A stretch of DNA of 64,000 nucleotides from Kineosporia succinea (lineage in GTDB: Bacteria > Actinomycetota > Actinomycetes > Actinomycetales > Kineosporiaceae). The DNA is taken from NCBI RefSeq assembly GCF_030811555.1, contig NZ_JAUSQZ010000001.1, positions 4,461,241-4,525,240 on the forward strand. Reading direction: 5' to 3'. How positions within the stretch are numbered: the first letter of the stretch is position 1; every line of letters begins with the position of its first letter. The notes below the pieces were generated by a model. It did not search any database. It had not been told where the DNA came from and saw only the letters and a list, made by a program, of their open reading frames with translations. Below, in pieces: positions 52,692 to 62,337 of this stretch. Position numbers and translations under genes: made by a program.

Positions 52692-54167
52692 TCAGGCGGT
52701 CTCGGCCGCCAGCTCCTTCGCGGCGTTCCAGACCGCTTCCACATCAGGCCATTCCGTGGTCTCGACCCCGATCGACACCCGCACCATCCAGCGCCCGCCG
52801 ACCACGGCCGGGGTGACCGTCCCGACCCCGCTCCGGTTCAGCGCGTCCGCCCAGGCCAGCGTGTGCGCGTCCAGAAGCTCGCCGGAGAGCTCCGCCGACC
52901 CCGCAGACCCGGGGTCGTGCCGCAGGCACACCGTCTGCAGCGTCACCGGGGCCACGAGCGACCAGCCCGGCTCGGCCTCGACCAGCGCCGCCAGGCGCCG
53001 GGCGTTGGTCAGGTCGCGGCGCAGGCGGTCCTGGATCGCGGTGACCCCGTCGAGCCGCAGGTGGAACCAGAGCTTCAGCGCGCGGAAACGACGGCCCAGC
53101 GGGATGCCCCAGTCGCGGTACTCCGTGGCCACGCGCTCACCGGGGACGGCGTTGCGCAGAAAACTCGGGTTCGTCGACATCACCCGGATCAGCCGCTCCG
53201 GCTCGCGCACGTAGAGCAGTGAGGTGTCGAGGATCGTGCCCATCCACTTGTGCGGGTTCCAGCCCAGCGAGTCGGCGGGCGGCACGACCACACCGTCCGG
53301 CGTGGTGAAGCCCTCGATTCCCTCGACCAGCCAACGGTATTCGGGCAGCAACAGGGCGGATCCGGCCATCGCGGCGTCGACGTGGACCCAGATCCCGTAC
53401 GCGGCGGCGATTTCCAGGATCTCGGCGAGGGGGTCCACGGCGGTGGTCGCCGTGGTGCCGATGCTGACCACGATCGCCGCGGGCACGCGTCCCTCATCGA
53501 CGTCCTGCTCGATCGCCGACCGCAGAAGCGCCGGATCCAGGGCGAACGTGGTCGGCGACGTGCCGATCGAGCGGATGTTGTCGCGCCCGAAACCGGCCAG
53601 CAGCGCCGCTTTCGGGATCGCCGAGTGCGCGTGCTCGGACGCGTACACGGTCAGCGGCGCCTCCAGCGACTGCAGGCCACCGCGTTCACTCACGTAACCG
53701 GCAGCCCGTTCGCGGGCCGCGAGCAGCGCGACCAGGCAACCGGTCGACGCGGTGTCCTGGATGACGCCCTTCCAGCCCTCGGACAGGCCGGTCAGCTGCC
53801 GCATCCAGTCGCAGACCACCTCCTCGAGCTCGGTCAGCGCCGGCGCCGACTGCCAGGAGATGCCCAGCGCCCCGATGCCCGACGACGCGATGTCACCGAG
53901 AACGGATGCGAGAGAGGCGTTCGAGGGGAACCATCCGGTGTGCCGCGGGTGCTGCACCTGCATCAGCCCGGGCACGATGATCTCGTCGAGGTCGCGCAGC
54001 ACCGCGTCGAGATCCTCCGGCTTCGAGGGTGGCTGTGCGGGTAACGCGTCGGCGACCTCGCTCGGCTTCACCTGCGCCTGCACCGGACGGTCGGGAATGC
54101 CGGTGCGGTAGTCGGCGATCCAGTCGACGAGCTGATGACCGGCGGTACGGAACTCTTCGGGCGTCAA
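52692..54167 (-). CDS. PLP-dependent aromatic L-amino acid decarboxylase
   Basis: Group II decarboxylase of 491 aa. The PLP lysine is in WNPHKWMGT; VHVDAAMAGSALL holds the Asp that contacts the PLP nitrogen, and YASEHAHSAIPKAALL the stacking His. The N-terminal GHQLVDWIADY and VQHPRHTGWFPSN match aromatic amino acid decarboxylases (tryptophan, tyrosine or DOPA). It begins with TTG at 54167 just after GGAGGGG, an unusual start in this window. Product amine unknown; no pathway genes adjoin it. Confidence 0.9.
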   Translation of the reverse strand: MTPEEFRTAGHQLVDWIADYRTGIPDRPVQAQVKPSEVADALPAQPPSKPEDLDAVLRDLDEIIVPGLMQVQHPRHTGWFPSNASLASVLGDIASSGIGALGISWQSAPALTELEEVVCDWMRQLTGLSEGWKGVIQDTASTGCLVALLAARERAAGYVSERGGLQSLEAPLTVYASEHAHSAIPKAALLAGFGRDNIRSIGTSPTTFALDPALLRSAIEQDVDEGRVPAAIVVSIGTTATTAVDPLAEILEIAAAYGIWVHVDAAMAGSALLLPEYRWLVEGIEGFTTPDGVVVPPADSLGWNPHKWMGTILDTSLLYVREPERLIRVMSTNPSFLRNAVPGERVATEYRDWGIPLGRRFRALKLWFHLRLDGVTAIQDRLRRDLTNARRLAALVEAEPGWSLVAPVTLQTVCLRHDPGSAGSAELSGELLDAHTLAWADALNRSGVGTVTPAVVGGRWMVRVSIGVETTEWPDVEAVWNAAKELAAETA

Positions 54168-54185
54168 AACCCCTCCTCGGCGAAC

Positions 54186-54953
54186 TCAGTGCAGGATCAC
54201 GTCGATCATCCAGCCCGTGCGCTCCGCCGACAGTTCGGCCGGCCAGCGCTCACCCACGAGGTCACGCAGCTCGGCGGGAGTGCGCGGATCGGCGTCCTGC
54301 TCCAGCAGGAACCGCGTCACCTCGCCCCGCGTGTGCTTGGCGAGATGGCTCACCACCGAACGCTTTCCGGCGGTCTCGCGCAGCACCCGTACGGCAACCG
54401 TGCGATCGGTGGGGAGCGAGGCGACGGGCGCGGCCGCCGCGTAGGGACCGGACCGGCAGTCCACGATCATCCCGCGCTTCCCGGCGGCCTCGGCCAGAAC
54501 ACCCGGCAGCTCGGAACGCCAGTGCTTCGCCAGCGGACCCAGCGACGGGAGCTCGCCCCCCATCGACAGCCGGTAAGGGGGAACCTTGTCGCCCGGACGC
54601 AGCGCACCCCACAACGCGGAAATGATCAGCACGCGCCTGCCGCCGCGCCGCCGGGCCTCCGCGGACAGCGTCGCCCAGCTCAGCGCGTCGTAGAGCACCC
54701 CGGTGTAGATCTCGTGCGCGGGTCGGGCCGGCGCGGAGTGCAGCGTGAGATTGCGGGCCACCTCGTCGCCGAGAGAGGCGCCCACGCCGAGCAGTTCGAG
54801 CGCGTCGGGCCGGGCGCTGGTCTCGATCAGCGCCTCCAGTACCTGCTTGCGCAGATCGGTGAGCACCGGGAACGACAGCTGCTCCACCGCGACCGGGTTG
54901 CCCCGCTTCGCCGGGGCGGCCTTGGACTCTGACGGGGGCAGCAGCACGAGCAC
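54186..54953 (-). CDS. yaaA: YaaA peroxide stress protein
   Basis: DUF328/YaaA protein of 255 aa (MLVLLPPSESKAAPAKRGNP; YTGVLYDALSWATLS; ISALWGALRPGDKVPPYRLSMG; SHLAKHTRGEVTRFLLE). In E. coli YaaA lowers free iron and limits DNA damage under peroxide stress. It is a DNA-binding fold without a fixed enzyme role. Start ATG 54953. It precedes the decarboxylase by 18 bp in the same direction and may be cotranscribed. Confidence 0.92.
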   Translation of the reverse strand: MLVLLPPSESKAAPAKRGNPVAVEQLSFPVLTDLRKQVLEALIETSARPDALELLGVGASLGDEVARNLTLHSAPARPAHEIYTGVLYDALSWATLSAEARRRGGRRVLIISALWGALRPGDKVPPYRLSMGGELPSLGPLAKHWRSELPGVLAEAAGKRGMIVDCRSGPYAAAAPVASLPTDRTVAVRVLRETAGKRSVVSHLAKHTRGEVTRFLLEQDADPRTPAELRDLVGERWPAELSAERTGWMIDVILH

Positions 54954-54989
54954 TCCGGGAGTGTACGCGTGCTGCCGCCCCGGAAATCC

Positions 54990-56858
54990 CTACAGCGACC
55001 TGATCCGGGTGCCGTGCGGCAGCCCCAGCTTCGGGTGCTTCTTCAGGTACTGCGCCAGGGCGTCACGCTCGAGCACCCCGGTGACCTTCTGGGTGCCGTC
55101 CTTGAACCCCTTCAGGCTGCTACCGCCGTTGGAGAAGAAGTCGATGGTCGTGACCCGGTACTGGTGCGCGGCGTACACCCGCTTGCCGTTCAGTCGCATG
55201 TCGCGGATCCGGATCTTGTGACCGCACTTCTTGTCCATGTCGAAGCTGTAGGAGAAGCCCCTGCTCACCTCGATGGGCATGCGGTCGTCGTTGTCTACCG
55301 CGGCCTCCTGGCAGAACGTGCTCTCCAGCATGTCGTCGATCTGGCGGCCGGTCATCGTCATCGTGACCAGCTTGAACCCGAAGGGCTGGGCGTCGTACAC
55401 GTCGCCGTAGGTGACCGTGCCCTTCTCCAGGTTCATCCGGGCCAGACCGCGGTTGATGATCGCGATCTGGGCGCCGCCCCTCGACTTCGGCTTCGTGGCG
55501 GCCAGTTGCGCGTCGGCGATGACCCGGCCCAGGTACGACTCACCGTTGCGGGTGAGCATGCGGCCCAGCTTCACCTTGAGCGTCGTGACCTTCTTGTTCG
55601 CGACCTTGTCGGTGACCTTCTTGTAGCGGTTCACCACCGTGCGCACGGTCTTGTCGCTGGTGCCCCGGTGGTTGACGATCACGTTGCCCGCGCTCACCGA
55701 GGTGACCTCGTGCGTGGACGTGTTCATGGTGATCTTGATCTTGGTCAGCAACCGTCCGTAGGAGGCCGCGCTCGTCAGCATCGTGCCGTTGATCTTGCAG
55801 ATGTAGGCCTGGTGGGTGTGGGCGCTGAGCACCAGGTCCACCGAGCCCGCGATCTTCCTGGTCAGGTCCTTCGCCGGTCCGGCCAGGTCGCGGCAGCTGT
55901 TGATCGGGCTGCGCGGCGTCGGGTCGGCGCCGGAGTGGGTCATGGCGACCACCGCGTCCACCCCCTGTGAACGCAGCTGCTGGGCGAGCTTCTTGATCAC
56001 CGGCGCCTCGTCGACGAACGTCACGTCCTTGATGCCGGCCAGGTCGACCAGGTCGACGGTGTCGGGCGTGACCGTGCCGATGATGCCGATCTTCGCGCCG
56101 CCCACGTTCTTGATCACGTAACCCGGCAGCATCGACGTACCGCTCTTCCGGTCGATTACATTGGCCGCGAGCATGTCGAACGAGGCGCCCTGGAAACGGG
56201 GGGACGCGGGGGAGCACCCGTCGGTGGGGTGGCAGCCGCCGTTCACGATGCGTCGCAGTTCGTCGGTGCCCTCGTCGAACTCGTGGTTGCCCACCACGGC
56301 GACGTCGACGAACGCGTTGAGCGCCTCGATCGTGCCCTCGTCGTGGAAGTAGCCCGAGATCAGCGGGCTGCCGCCGATCTGGTCGCCGACCGAGAGCACG
56401 AGCGAGTTCTTGTTCTCCTTCTCGGCCTGCCTGATCTTCTGCGCGAGCCAGGCGGCGCCGCCGGCGGTGACGTGGCCGGAGCCCTTCGAGGTGGCCGTCT
56501 TCGCGCTGATCGACAGGCCGTCGCTGGTCATGTGGCCGTGGAAGTCGTTGAACGCCAGCAGCTGGGCGGTCACGGTCTTCTTCGCGGCGTTCGCTGCCGC
56601 GGTCTCGATGGTGGACGTCGTGGTCGTCCCGGCCGCACCGGTCACCTTCGCGGTGGTGGTTGCCTCGCTGGGTGCGCTGGTGCCTGCCGGTGTGCTGATG
56701 CCTGCCGGCGTGCTGGCGCTTGCCGGTGTGCTGGCCTGGGCGCCGGTCACCAGCCAGGTCGGAACGCCGATCAGGCCCGCGAGCCCGAGAGCGATGCCGA
56801 CGCGTGTGCGTGTGCCCCACTTGCCCTTGCCGCTCGCCGCCTCGTCCGAAGCAGTCAT
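54990..56858 (-). CDS. Secreted 5'-nucleotidase / metallophosphatase
   Basis: Exported enzyme of 622 aa. The N-terminus has a membrane/signal segment (RVGIALGLAGLIGVPTWLVTGAQA), then a Ser/Thr/Pro/Ala-rich stretch (35-75) with ASTPAGISTPAG repeats. The calcineurin-type domain holds LLAFNDFHGH, SVGDQIGGSP, VVGNHEFDEG, AMTHSGAD and SAHTHQAY, the full dimetal set. The C-terminal 5'-nucleotidase domain covers about 405-600 (AIINRGLARMNLEKGTVTYGDVYDAQPFGF). It probably hydrolyses extracellular nucleotides. No sortase motif seen. Confidence 0.9.
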   Translation of the reverse strand: MTASDEAASGKGKWGTRTRVGIALGLAGLIGVPTWLVTGAQASTPASASTPAGISTPAGTSAPSEATTTAKVTGAAGTTTTSTIETAAANAAKKTVTAQLLAFNDFHGHMTSDGLSISAKTATSKGSGHVTAGGAAWLAQKIRQAEKENKNSLVLSVGDQIGGSPLISGYFHDEGTIEALNAFVDVAVVGNHEFDEGTDELRRIVNGGCHPTDGCSPASPRFQGASFDMLAANVIDRKSGTSMLPGYVIKNVGGAKIGIIGTVTPDTVDLVDLAGIKDVTFVDEAPVIKKLAQQLRSQGVDAVVAMTHSGADPTPRSPINSCRDLAGPAKDLTRKIAGSVDLVLSAHTHQAYICKINGTMLTSAASYGRLLTKIKITMNTSTHEVTSVSAGNVIVNHRGTSDKTVRTVVNRYKKVTDKVANKKVTTLKVKLGRMLTRNGESYLGRVIADAQLAATKPKSRGGAQIAIINRGLARMNLEKGTVTYGDVYDAQPFGFKLVTMTMTGRQIDDMLESTFCQEAAVDNDDRMPIEVSRGFSYSFDMDKKCGHKIRIRDMRLNGKRVYAAHQYRVTTIDFFSNGGSSLKGFKDGTQKVTGVLERDALAQYLKKHPKLGLPHGTRIRSL

Positions 56859-57213
56859 CGTCTGCGCACCTCCGTAGGGCTGTCAGGGAGGGGCGTGTGC
56901 GCGGCCTTCCGAGGGGCCGCGTATCGCCCCAATCAGACGAATCTTGCCGAGAGCTGTTAAGCGGCGGGTGAACGAATGTGTGCGCTGAGCGACGAGAAGG
57001 CAAAGGTAGAGATGAGGTGTTTTTGCTTCAAATGGCACGCGGGAACGCGATGACGAGGGGCGGACGCGAAGATGAACGAGGCCCGGGTGCGGCGCGGGTG
57101 AAGCGCCGGTGAGGGGTGGCCCGGTGCCGATCGCGGTGCCGTTGCGAGGCCGTTGCGAGGCTGTCGTGAGGCCCTGTCGGCGGGTGAACGGCGGGAGGCC
57201 CTAGGATGACTGC
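56859..57213. other. Intergenic region, nucleotidase / rnpB
   Basis: 355 bp. It contains three 11-bp tandem units of CCGTTGCGAGG type at 57139-57171 and TAGGAT at 57202-57207, a good -10 hexamer 6 bp before the rnpB 5' end. No matching -35 is obvious. No gene supported. Confidence 0.5.
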
Positions 57214-57603
57214 GGCGGACGAGCTGGACGGGCGACCGCGTCGGGCGGTTCGCCGTCCGCCGAGGAAAGTCCGGACTCCACAGGGCAGGGTGGTGGGTAA
57301 CGCCCACCCGGGGTGACCCGCGGGACAGTGCCACAGAGAACAGACCGCCGGCGGCTCGAAAGAGCAGGCCGGTAAGGGTGAAACGGTGGTGTAAGAGACC
57401 ACCAGCGCTCCGGGTGACCGGAGCGGCTAGGTAAACCCCACCCGGAGCAAGGTCAGACAGGATGCGTTCGAGGGCTGCTCGCCCGAGCATCCGGGTAGGC
57501 CGCACGAGGGTGACGGCAACGTCACCCCGAGATGGATGGTCGCCGCAGCGCCGGGTTCGCCCGGCCTGGCACAAAATCCGGCTTACAGTCCAGCTCGTCC
57601 GCC
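57214..57603 (+). ncRNA. rnpB: RNase P RNA (bacterial type A)
   Basis: Catalytic RNA that matures tRNA 5' ends. Conserved blocks are present in order: GAGGAAAGTCCGGACTCCAC near 57260, the GGTAAGGGTGAAACGGTG segment near 57370, and AAAATCCGGCTTACAG near 57573. The 5' GGCGGACGAGCTGGA pairs with the 3' TCCAGCTCGTCCGCC to close helix P1, defining both ends. Short protein-like frames across it are spurious. Confidence 0.95.
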
Positions 57604-57734
57604 ACCCTCACCCAGGGTGATCGAGCCGGTTCGCCCTGGCGAGTGGTGGGCTCACCACCGGTGAGCTCTTTCGGCACCGGATGCCCATACTGGTCGCACG
57701 GGGTGACACGGGGGTGTCGACCAGAAGGGTTCTC

Positions 57735-57995
57735 GTGTTTTCCGCTGAGCAACGCGCCGCCGCCCTCGCCAACCAGCGTGCCGCCGCCTTCATCCGCTTC
57801 CAGATGCTGGGCGACCACGAGGCCATGACGTTCATCCTGCGCGAGCTCGAGGGCACGGCCCAGTTGTCGTTCGTCACCGCGCTCGCCTCGCTGTCGGCCA
57901 CGATCGCCAGCAAGCACATGGGCGAGGAGGGCGCGATGGACTACTTCCGCATGGTCGCCGAGACCAGCGCCAGCCTGGCCGAGCCGCTCGACTGA
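57735..57995 (+). CDS. Small conserved helical protein
   Basis: Protein of 86 aa, mostly alpha-helical (FSAEQRAAALANQRAAAFIRFQMLGDHEAMTFILRELEGTAQLSFVTALASLSATIASKHMGEEGAMDYFRMVAE). No known motif. GTG 57735 follows AAGGG by 5 nt. Codon use and third-position GC fit the neighbouring real genes. It stands alone between rnpB and the convergent ppgK. Confidence 0.7.
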   Translation: MFSAEQRAAALANQRAAAFIRFQMLGDHEAMTFILRELEGTAQLSFVTALASLSATIASKHMGEEGAMDYFRMVAETSASLAEPLD

Positions 57996-58062
57996 ACCAC
58001 GTCGTCCTCCATGATCTGAGCCGGGCCCGCGGACGCACCGGTCCGCAGGCCCGAACCGAACC

Positions 58063-58863
58063 TCAGACGGCGGGCGGGGGCGTCAGGTCGGGCGTCTCGG
58101 TGGCCAGCACCGCGGCCCCGATGATGCCGGCGTCGTTCAGCAGCTGAGCGGGCACGATCGGCGTGCGGATGTCGAGCAGCGGCAGGTACTTCTCGCTCTT
58201 CTTGCTGACCCCGCCACCGACCACGAACAGGTCGGGCCAGAACAGGTTCTCCACCGTGCGGAAATAGGTCTGCAGGCGGTGGGCCCACTTCTCCCAGGAC
58301 AGGTCGTCGCGCTCGCGGGCGCTGTCGGCGGCCCGGTGCTCGGCGTCGTGACCGTCGATCTCCAGGTGCCCGAGCTCGGTGTTCGGTACCAGTTTGCCGT
58401 CGAGCAGCACCGCCGAGCCGATTCCGGTGCCCAGCGTCACCACGATCACCGTGCCCCGCGCGTCCTTCGCCGCCCCGAACCGCGCCTCGGCCACGCCGGC
58501 CGCGTCCGCGTCGTTCACCACGTGCACGCTGCGGCCCAGGCGGGCGGTGAACAGCGTGTCCACGTCGGTGTCGATCCAGGTCTTGTCCACGTTCGCCGCG
58601 GTGCGTGCGACCCCGTGCTGGATCACCGCCGGGAAGGTGACACCGATCGGGCCGGTGCCCGACGCGTCCCCGAAGCTCGCCACGATCTCGGCCACCACGT
58701 CCGCCACCGCACCCGGGGTCGAGGGGGACGGCGTGGGGATGCGCAGGCGGTCGGCGGCGAAACGGCCGGCGGACAGGTCGACGGGAGCGCCCTTGATGCC
58801 GGAACCGCCGATGTCGATGCCGAATCCGGTGGCGTTCGGGACGGGGGTTGCGTCGCTGCTCAT
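58063..58863 (-). CDS. ppgK: Polyphosphate glucokinase
   Basis: ROK-family sugar kinase of 266 aa that phosphorylates glucose with polyphosphate (and usually ATP), an actinobacterial hallmark. The phosphate motif [18 protein letters not shown], the catalytic region [12 protein letters not shown] and the [10 protein letters not shown] motif are intact; ELGHLEIDG is typical. The zinc motif of ROK repressors is absent, as expected for PpgK. ATG 58863. It would capture glucose released by the glycosidases of this window. Confidence 0.94.
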   Translation of the reverse strand: MSSDATPVPNATGFGIDIGGSGIKGAPVDLSAGRFAADRLRIPTPSPSTPGAVADVVAEIVASFGDASGTGPIGVTFPAVIQHGVARTAANVDKTWIDTDVDTLFTARLGRSVHVVNDADAAGVAEARFGAAKDARGTVIVVTLGTGIGSAVLLDGKLVPNTELGHLEIDGHDAEHRAADSARERDDLSWEKWAHRLQTYFRTVENLFWPDLFVVGGGVSKKSEKYLPLLDIRTPIVPAQLLNDAGIIGAAVLATETPDLTPPPAV

Positions 58864-58894
58864 CGTGGTCCTTTGCGGGTTCTTCGGGGGGAGG

Positions 58895-59773
58895 TCAGGG
58901 GAGGGTGAGGATCTCGGCGCCGGTCTCGGTCACCAGCAGCGTGTGCTCGAACTGGGCGGTGCGGCGGCGGTCCTTGGTCACGACCGTCCAGCCGTCGGCC
59001 CACATCTCCCACTCGTGCGTGCCGAGGGTGAGCATGGGCTCGATGGTGAAGGTCATGCCGGGCTCGATCACCGTGGCGTGGTCGGGGGCGGCGTCGAAGT
59101 GCGGCACCACCAGGCCGGTGTGGAAGCCCGTGCCGATGCCGTGACCGGTGAAGTCGCGCACCACGCCGTAGCCGAAACGCTTGGCGTAGGCCTCGATCAC
59201 ACGCCCGATGACATTGATCTGCCGCCCTGGCCTGACGGCCCTGATGCCCCGCATCATCGCCTCGTGGGTGCGTTCCACCAGGAGGCGGGACTCCTCGTCG
59301 ACGTCACCGGCGAGGAACGTCGCGTCGCAGTCACCGTGCACGCCGAGCCCGTCGCGGGTCAGGTAGCCGGTGATGTCGATGTTGATGATGTCGCCGTCGC
59401 GGACCACCGTGGAGTCGGGGATGCCGTGGCAGACGACCTCGTTCAGGCTGGTGCACAGGGACTTCGGAAAGCCCTTGTAGCCCAGCGTGGACGGGTAGAC
59501 GTGGTGGTCGAGCAGGAACTCGTGGCCGATCCGGTCGAGCTCGTCGGTGGTGACGCCCGGCTCGACGTTCTTGCCGACCTCGGCGAGCGCGGCGCCGGCG
59601 ATCCGGCCGGCCTCACGCATCAGCTCGATCGTGGCGGCGTCCTTGATCTCGCTGCCGGTGTACCGGGCGGGTGCGGGCCGGTCGACGTACTCCGGCCGCG
59701 GGATGCTCGCGGGCACGGCGCGGCGTGGGCTGACGGTGCCCGGCACCAGCGTTCCCAGGGGCGAGGTACTCAT
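58895..59773 (-). CDS. map: Methionine aminopeptidase, type I
   Basis: Removes N-terminal Met from new proteins (292 aa). An N-terminal extension (1-45) carries a PxxP stretch ([13 protein letters not shown]) as in Mycobacterium MapB. Catalytic ligands lie in [48 protein letters not shown] and FEHTLLV. It is upstream of ppgK in the same direction. Confidence 0.95.
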   Translation of the reverse strand: MSTSPLGTLVPGTVSPRRAVPASIPRPEYVDRPAPARYTGSEIKDAATIELMREAGRIAGAALAEVGKNVEPGVTTDELDRIGHEFLLDHHVYPSTLGYKGFPKSLCTSLNEVVCHGIPDSTVVRDGDIINIDITGYLTRDGLGVHGDCDATFLAGDVDEESRLLVERTHEAMMRGIRAVRPGRQINVIGRVIEAYAKRFGYGVVRDFTGHGIGTGFHTGLVVPHFDAAPDHATVIEPGMTFTIEPMLTLGTHEWEMWADGWTVVTKDRRRTAQFEHTLLVTETGAEILTLP

Positions 59774-59830
59774 GAGGCGTCAGTCTATGACCGCGAGCCT
59801 TTCCCGGCCGTTCACCCGGCGGTGCCGGAA

Positions 59831-60178
59831 TCAGACGCGGACGTCGAAGATCCGGCCCTCCGCCGGGTTCATCGCGACCGTGCGCACCGTGCTGGGTGCC
59901 AGCGGGTTGTCCACGGTGCCGCGCTTGGGGCCGCGGTAGTTCACGTACTGCTCGAACATCGCCGTCAGGTAGACGTCGCCGTTGAGCGCGCGGGCCTCCG
60001 GTGAACCGTCGGCGACCCAGCTGAAAGACTTGGCGGACCGCGGGTTCTGGTTGGACGGGTCGGTGTCGAACGACCAGGCGCCGCCCTGCGAGCCGGCCGG
60101 GTTGCCGTCGGCGTCCGCGGCGGTCACGGCGATACGGGTGGAAGGCAGGGAAGTCCCGCCGATGCGCATGTCGATCAT
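59831..60178 (-). CDS. Hypothetical protein
   Basis: Protein of about 115 aa ([60 protein letters not shown], ending [13 protein letters not shown]). I do not recognise the family. It looks beta-rich without a signal peptide. ATG 60178 is one choice; the second Met three codons later is another. It precedes map in the same direction with a 57-bp gap. Confidence 0.6.
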   Translation of the reverse strand: MIDMRIGGTSLPSTRIAVTAADADGNPAGSQGGAWSFDTDPSNQNPRSAKSFSWVADGSPEARALNGDVYLTAMFEQYVNYRGPKRGTVDNPLAPSTVRTVAMNPAEGRIFDVRV

Positions 60179-60352
60179 GGAATGCCCCCGGGCATCAGAG
60201 TCACAGCCGGTCTCGTCCGTGAGAACGGTGGGTGATGCAGGCAACATCGGTGATCACTCAGGACGCCTTGATCCCTACCGAAGGGTTCTCTTCTGTGGTC
60301 GTCCTGTCCTCTCCGGGGGCGTGCAGAGAGTGCTCCGGTTATCGTGATGATC

Positions 60353-60547
60353 ATGAGCGATGGAGCCGAGCAGTACTGGTTCAACCTGTCGACGAACCAG
60401 GTCGAGGCGGGCGACCGCAAGGGCCAGGGCAAGGACGTGCTGGGTCCTTACCCCACCCGTGAGGCCGCTCAGCAGGCCCTGGACACGGCACGGTCGAAGA
60501 CCGAGGCGTGGGACGAGGAAGACCGTCGCTGGGACGACAAGGACTGA
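60353..60547 (+). CDS. Small SPOR-like protein
   Basis: Conserved actinobacterial small protein of 64 aa: EQYWFNLSTNQVEAGDRKGQGKDVLGPYPTREAAQQALDTARSKTEAWDEEDRRWDD. The pattern YWFNL...GPYPTREAAQQAL is a short SPOR-like peptidoglycan-binding fold, often annotated near map. Very acidic C-terminus. ATG 60353; an ATG three codons earlier is possible. Confidence 0.75.
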   Translation: MSDGAEQYWFNLSTNQVEAGDRKGQGKDVLGPYPTREAAQQALDTARSKTEAWDEEDRRWDDKD

Positions 60548-60690
60548 CGCCTCTCGAAGGGCTGACGCCTCTCGGGGCTGACGCTTCTTGGGGCTGACGC
60601 CCCTTCGAGGGTTGACGTCTGTCGAGGAGTGGCGCGGTCGGGGACCGGCGTTGTCGGGCGGCTACTGCCTTCGGGCGGCTACTGCCTTCG
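60544..60690. repeat. Degenerate short tandem repeats after the SPOR-like gene
   Basis: Four to five imperfect 16-20 bp units with CTGACGCCTCT or CTGACGCTTCT cores (60544-60626), then two 18-bp units of GGGCGGCTACTGCCTTC (60656-60691 region). The rest of the 262-bp gap up to panB shows nothing further. Confidence 0.6.
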
Positions 60691-60809
60691 CGCGGCAGAT
60701 GTCGTCGAGTGGTCGTCGAGCGGCTGACGCGATCGCGGGCCGGCCGGGCTCACCCGGGCCCGGTCAACCCGCGGTCATGTCTGAGTCGCTCCTGAAGTCG
60801 CTCCTGACC

Positions 60810-61937
60810 TCACTCCTCGAACGAGTGCTCCGGCGCGGGGAAGGTGCCGTGACGCACGTCGCGCGCGTACTCCTGCGCGGCCTGCGTGAGGATGCCGCGC
60901 AGGTCGGCGTACTTCTTCACGAACCGCGGGGTGCGGCCGTCGGTGAAGCCGGCCATGTCGGTCCAGACGAGGACCTGCGCGTCGCAGTCCGCCCCGGCGC
61001 CGATGCCGACGGTGGGAATGTCGAGCGCCTTCGTCACCGCGGCCGCGGCCGGCGCGGGCACCATCTCCATGACCAGGGAGAAGGCACCGGCCTCCTGCAG
61101 GGCCAGCGCGTCGGTGACCAGCGACTCGGCGGACTCCCCGCGCCCCTGCACCCGGTATCCGCCCAGTGTGTGCTCGCTCTGAGGGGTGAAGCCGATGTGC
61201 GCCATGACCGGGATCCCGGCCTCGGTGAGCAGTTTCACGGTCGGGGCCATCGTGCGACCGCCCTCCAGCTTCACGGCGTGCGCCAGGCCCTCTTTCATCA
61301 GCCGGACCGCGCTCCCGAACGCCTGCTGCGGTGAGCCCTGGTAGCTGCCGAACGGCAGGTCGGCCACCACCAGCGCGTGCGGCGAGGCGTTGGCCACGGC
61401 CCGCACCAGTGGGATCAGCTCGTCGAGCGTGACCGGCAGCGTGGTGGCGTGACCGTAGACGTTGTTCGCCGCCGAGTCGCCGACCAGCAGCACCGGGATG
61501 CCCGCCGCGTCGAACACCGATGCCGACAGCTGGTCGTACGCCGTCAGCATCGCCCAGCGCTCGCCGCGCTCCTTCATCTGCTGCAGGTGGGGGATGCGGA
61601 TCTTCTTCAGGCGGGTGCCGGTCGAGCCGCCCACGCTCGAGCCGCTCACACCCGGGTCACCCGCACCCGGGTCACCCGCACCGGAGCTGCCCACCCGCCG
61701 GTCGCCTGCACCCGGGCCACCCGCGCCGGAGCCGTCCACCCGTGGACCGCTCGCTCCCGTCCCGCCGGTGCCCGGTTCACCCGCCTCCGGTTCACCCGCT
61801 TCCGAGCTGCCGGAGCCACCGGAGCTGCCCGAGCCACCGAAGCCGTCCGCGTCGTTCACCGCCGGGCGGCCGCCGCCGTACGGCGCGACCTCCTCGGCCG
61901 TCTGGTCCTGGTCCGTCCCCTGTGCGTGCTGGTTCAT
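60810..61937 (-). CDS. panB: 3-methyl-2-oxobutanoate hydroxymethyltransferase with long N-terminal tail
   Basis: First committed enzyme of pantothenate synthesis, needed for CoA and for the ACP prosthetic group. The catalytic part (residues 109-375) begins [26 protein letters not shown]; metal and substrate residues are in [20 protein letters not shown] and [11 protein letters not shown]. The first about 105 residues are Gly/Ser/Ala/Pro-rich repeats ([15 protein letters not shown]) not found in typical PanB of about 280 aa. ATG 61937 has GGAGGACGGCTG in front, so the tail is probably translated. Confidence 0.9.
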   Translation of the reverse strand: MNQHAQGTDQDQTAEEVAPYGGGRPAVNDADGFGGSGSSGGSGSSEAGEPEAGEPGTGGTGASGPRVDGSGAGGPGAGDRRVGSSGAGDPGAGDPGVSGSSVGGSTGTRLKKIRIPHLQQMKERGERWAMLTAYDQLSASVFDAAGIPVLLVGDSAANNVYGHATTLPVTLDELIPLVRAVANASPHALVVADLPFGSYQGSPQQAFGSAVRLMKEGLAHAVKLEGGRTMAPTVKLLTEAGIPVMAHIGFTPQSEHTLGGYRVQGRGESAESLVTDALALQEAGAFSLVMEMVPAPAAAAVTKALDIPTVGIGAGADCDAQVLVWTDMAGFTDGRTPRFVKKYADLRGILTQAAQEYARDVRHGTFPAPEHSFEE

Positions 61938-61964
61938 CAGCCGTCCTCCTCACGGACCCGTCGC

Positions 61965-61984
61965 CCAGACCGGTCCCGGTCTGG
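61965..61984. promoter_or_regulatory. Palindromic operator candidate upstream of panB
   Basis: CCAGACCGG-TC-CCGGTCTGG is a perfect 9-2-9 palindrome, 28 bp before the panB start. It is the right size for a dimeric regulator. No regulator is encoded beside it. Confidence 0.55.
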
Positions 61985-62194
61985 TGCCGCTCCCACCGAT
62001 CGGGCGGGAGGCGTCTTCCATCCTCCTCCCGCGGCGGCACCGTGCCATGGACGCGCACGTGCGGGCAGTCACACCGTCAGACCTGTCGCCCGGCGAGGGG
62101 AGTGCGGCGAGGTCAGATGCCGAGGGCAGTGCCGGCCCCGGCGGTGCGCGGCGCGGCGAACCCGGACCGGGCCCGGTGTGGTGGCTCGACCTGG

Positions 62195-62337
62195 CCAGGA
62201 GGCCCGGCCAGGAGGCCCGGCCAGGAGGCCCGGCCAGGAGGCCCGGCCAGGAAGCCCGGCCAGGAAGCCCGGCCAGGAAGCCCGGCCAGGAAGCCCGGCC
62301 AGGAAGCCCGGCCAGGAGGCTCGACCAGGAAGCCCGG
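62195..62337. repeat. 13-bp tandem repeat, 11 copies
   Basis: Eleven 13-bp units CCAGGAGGCCCGG or CCAGGAAGCCCGG begin at 62195 and follow an exact period; two units carry single changes. Each unit contains AGGAGG- or AGGAAG-like purine runs. The array lies about 310 bp before glnA2. Confidence 0.92.

Noticed and set aside
57532-57828. Small proteins overlapping the 3' end of rnpB
   Set aside because: They overlap conserved RNase P RNA helices and have no homology I recognise.
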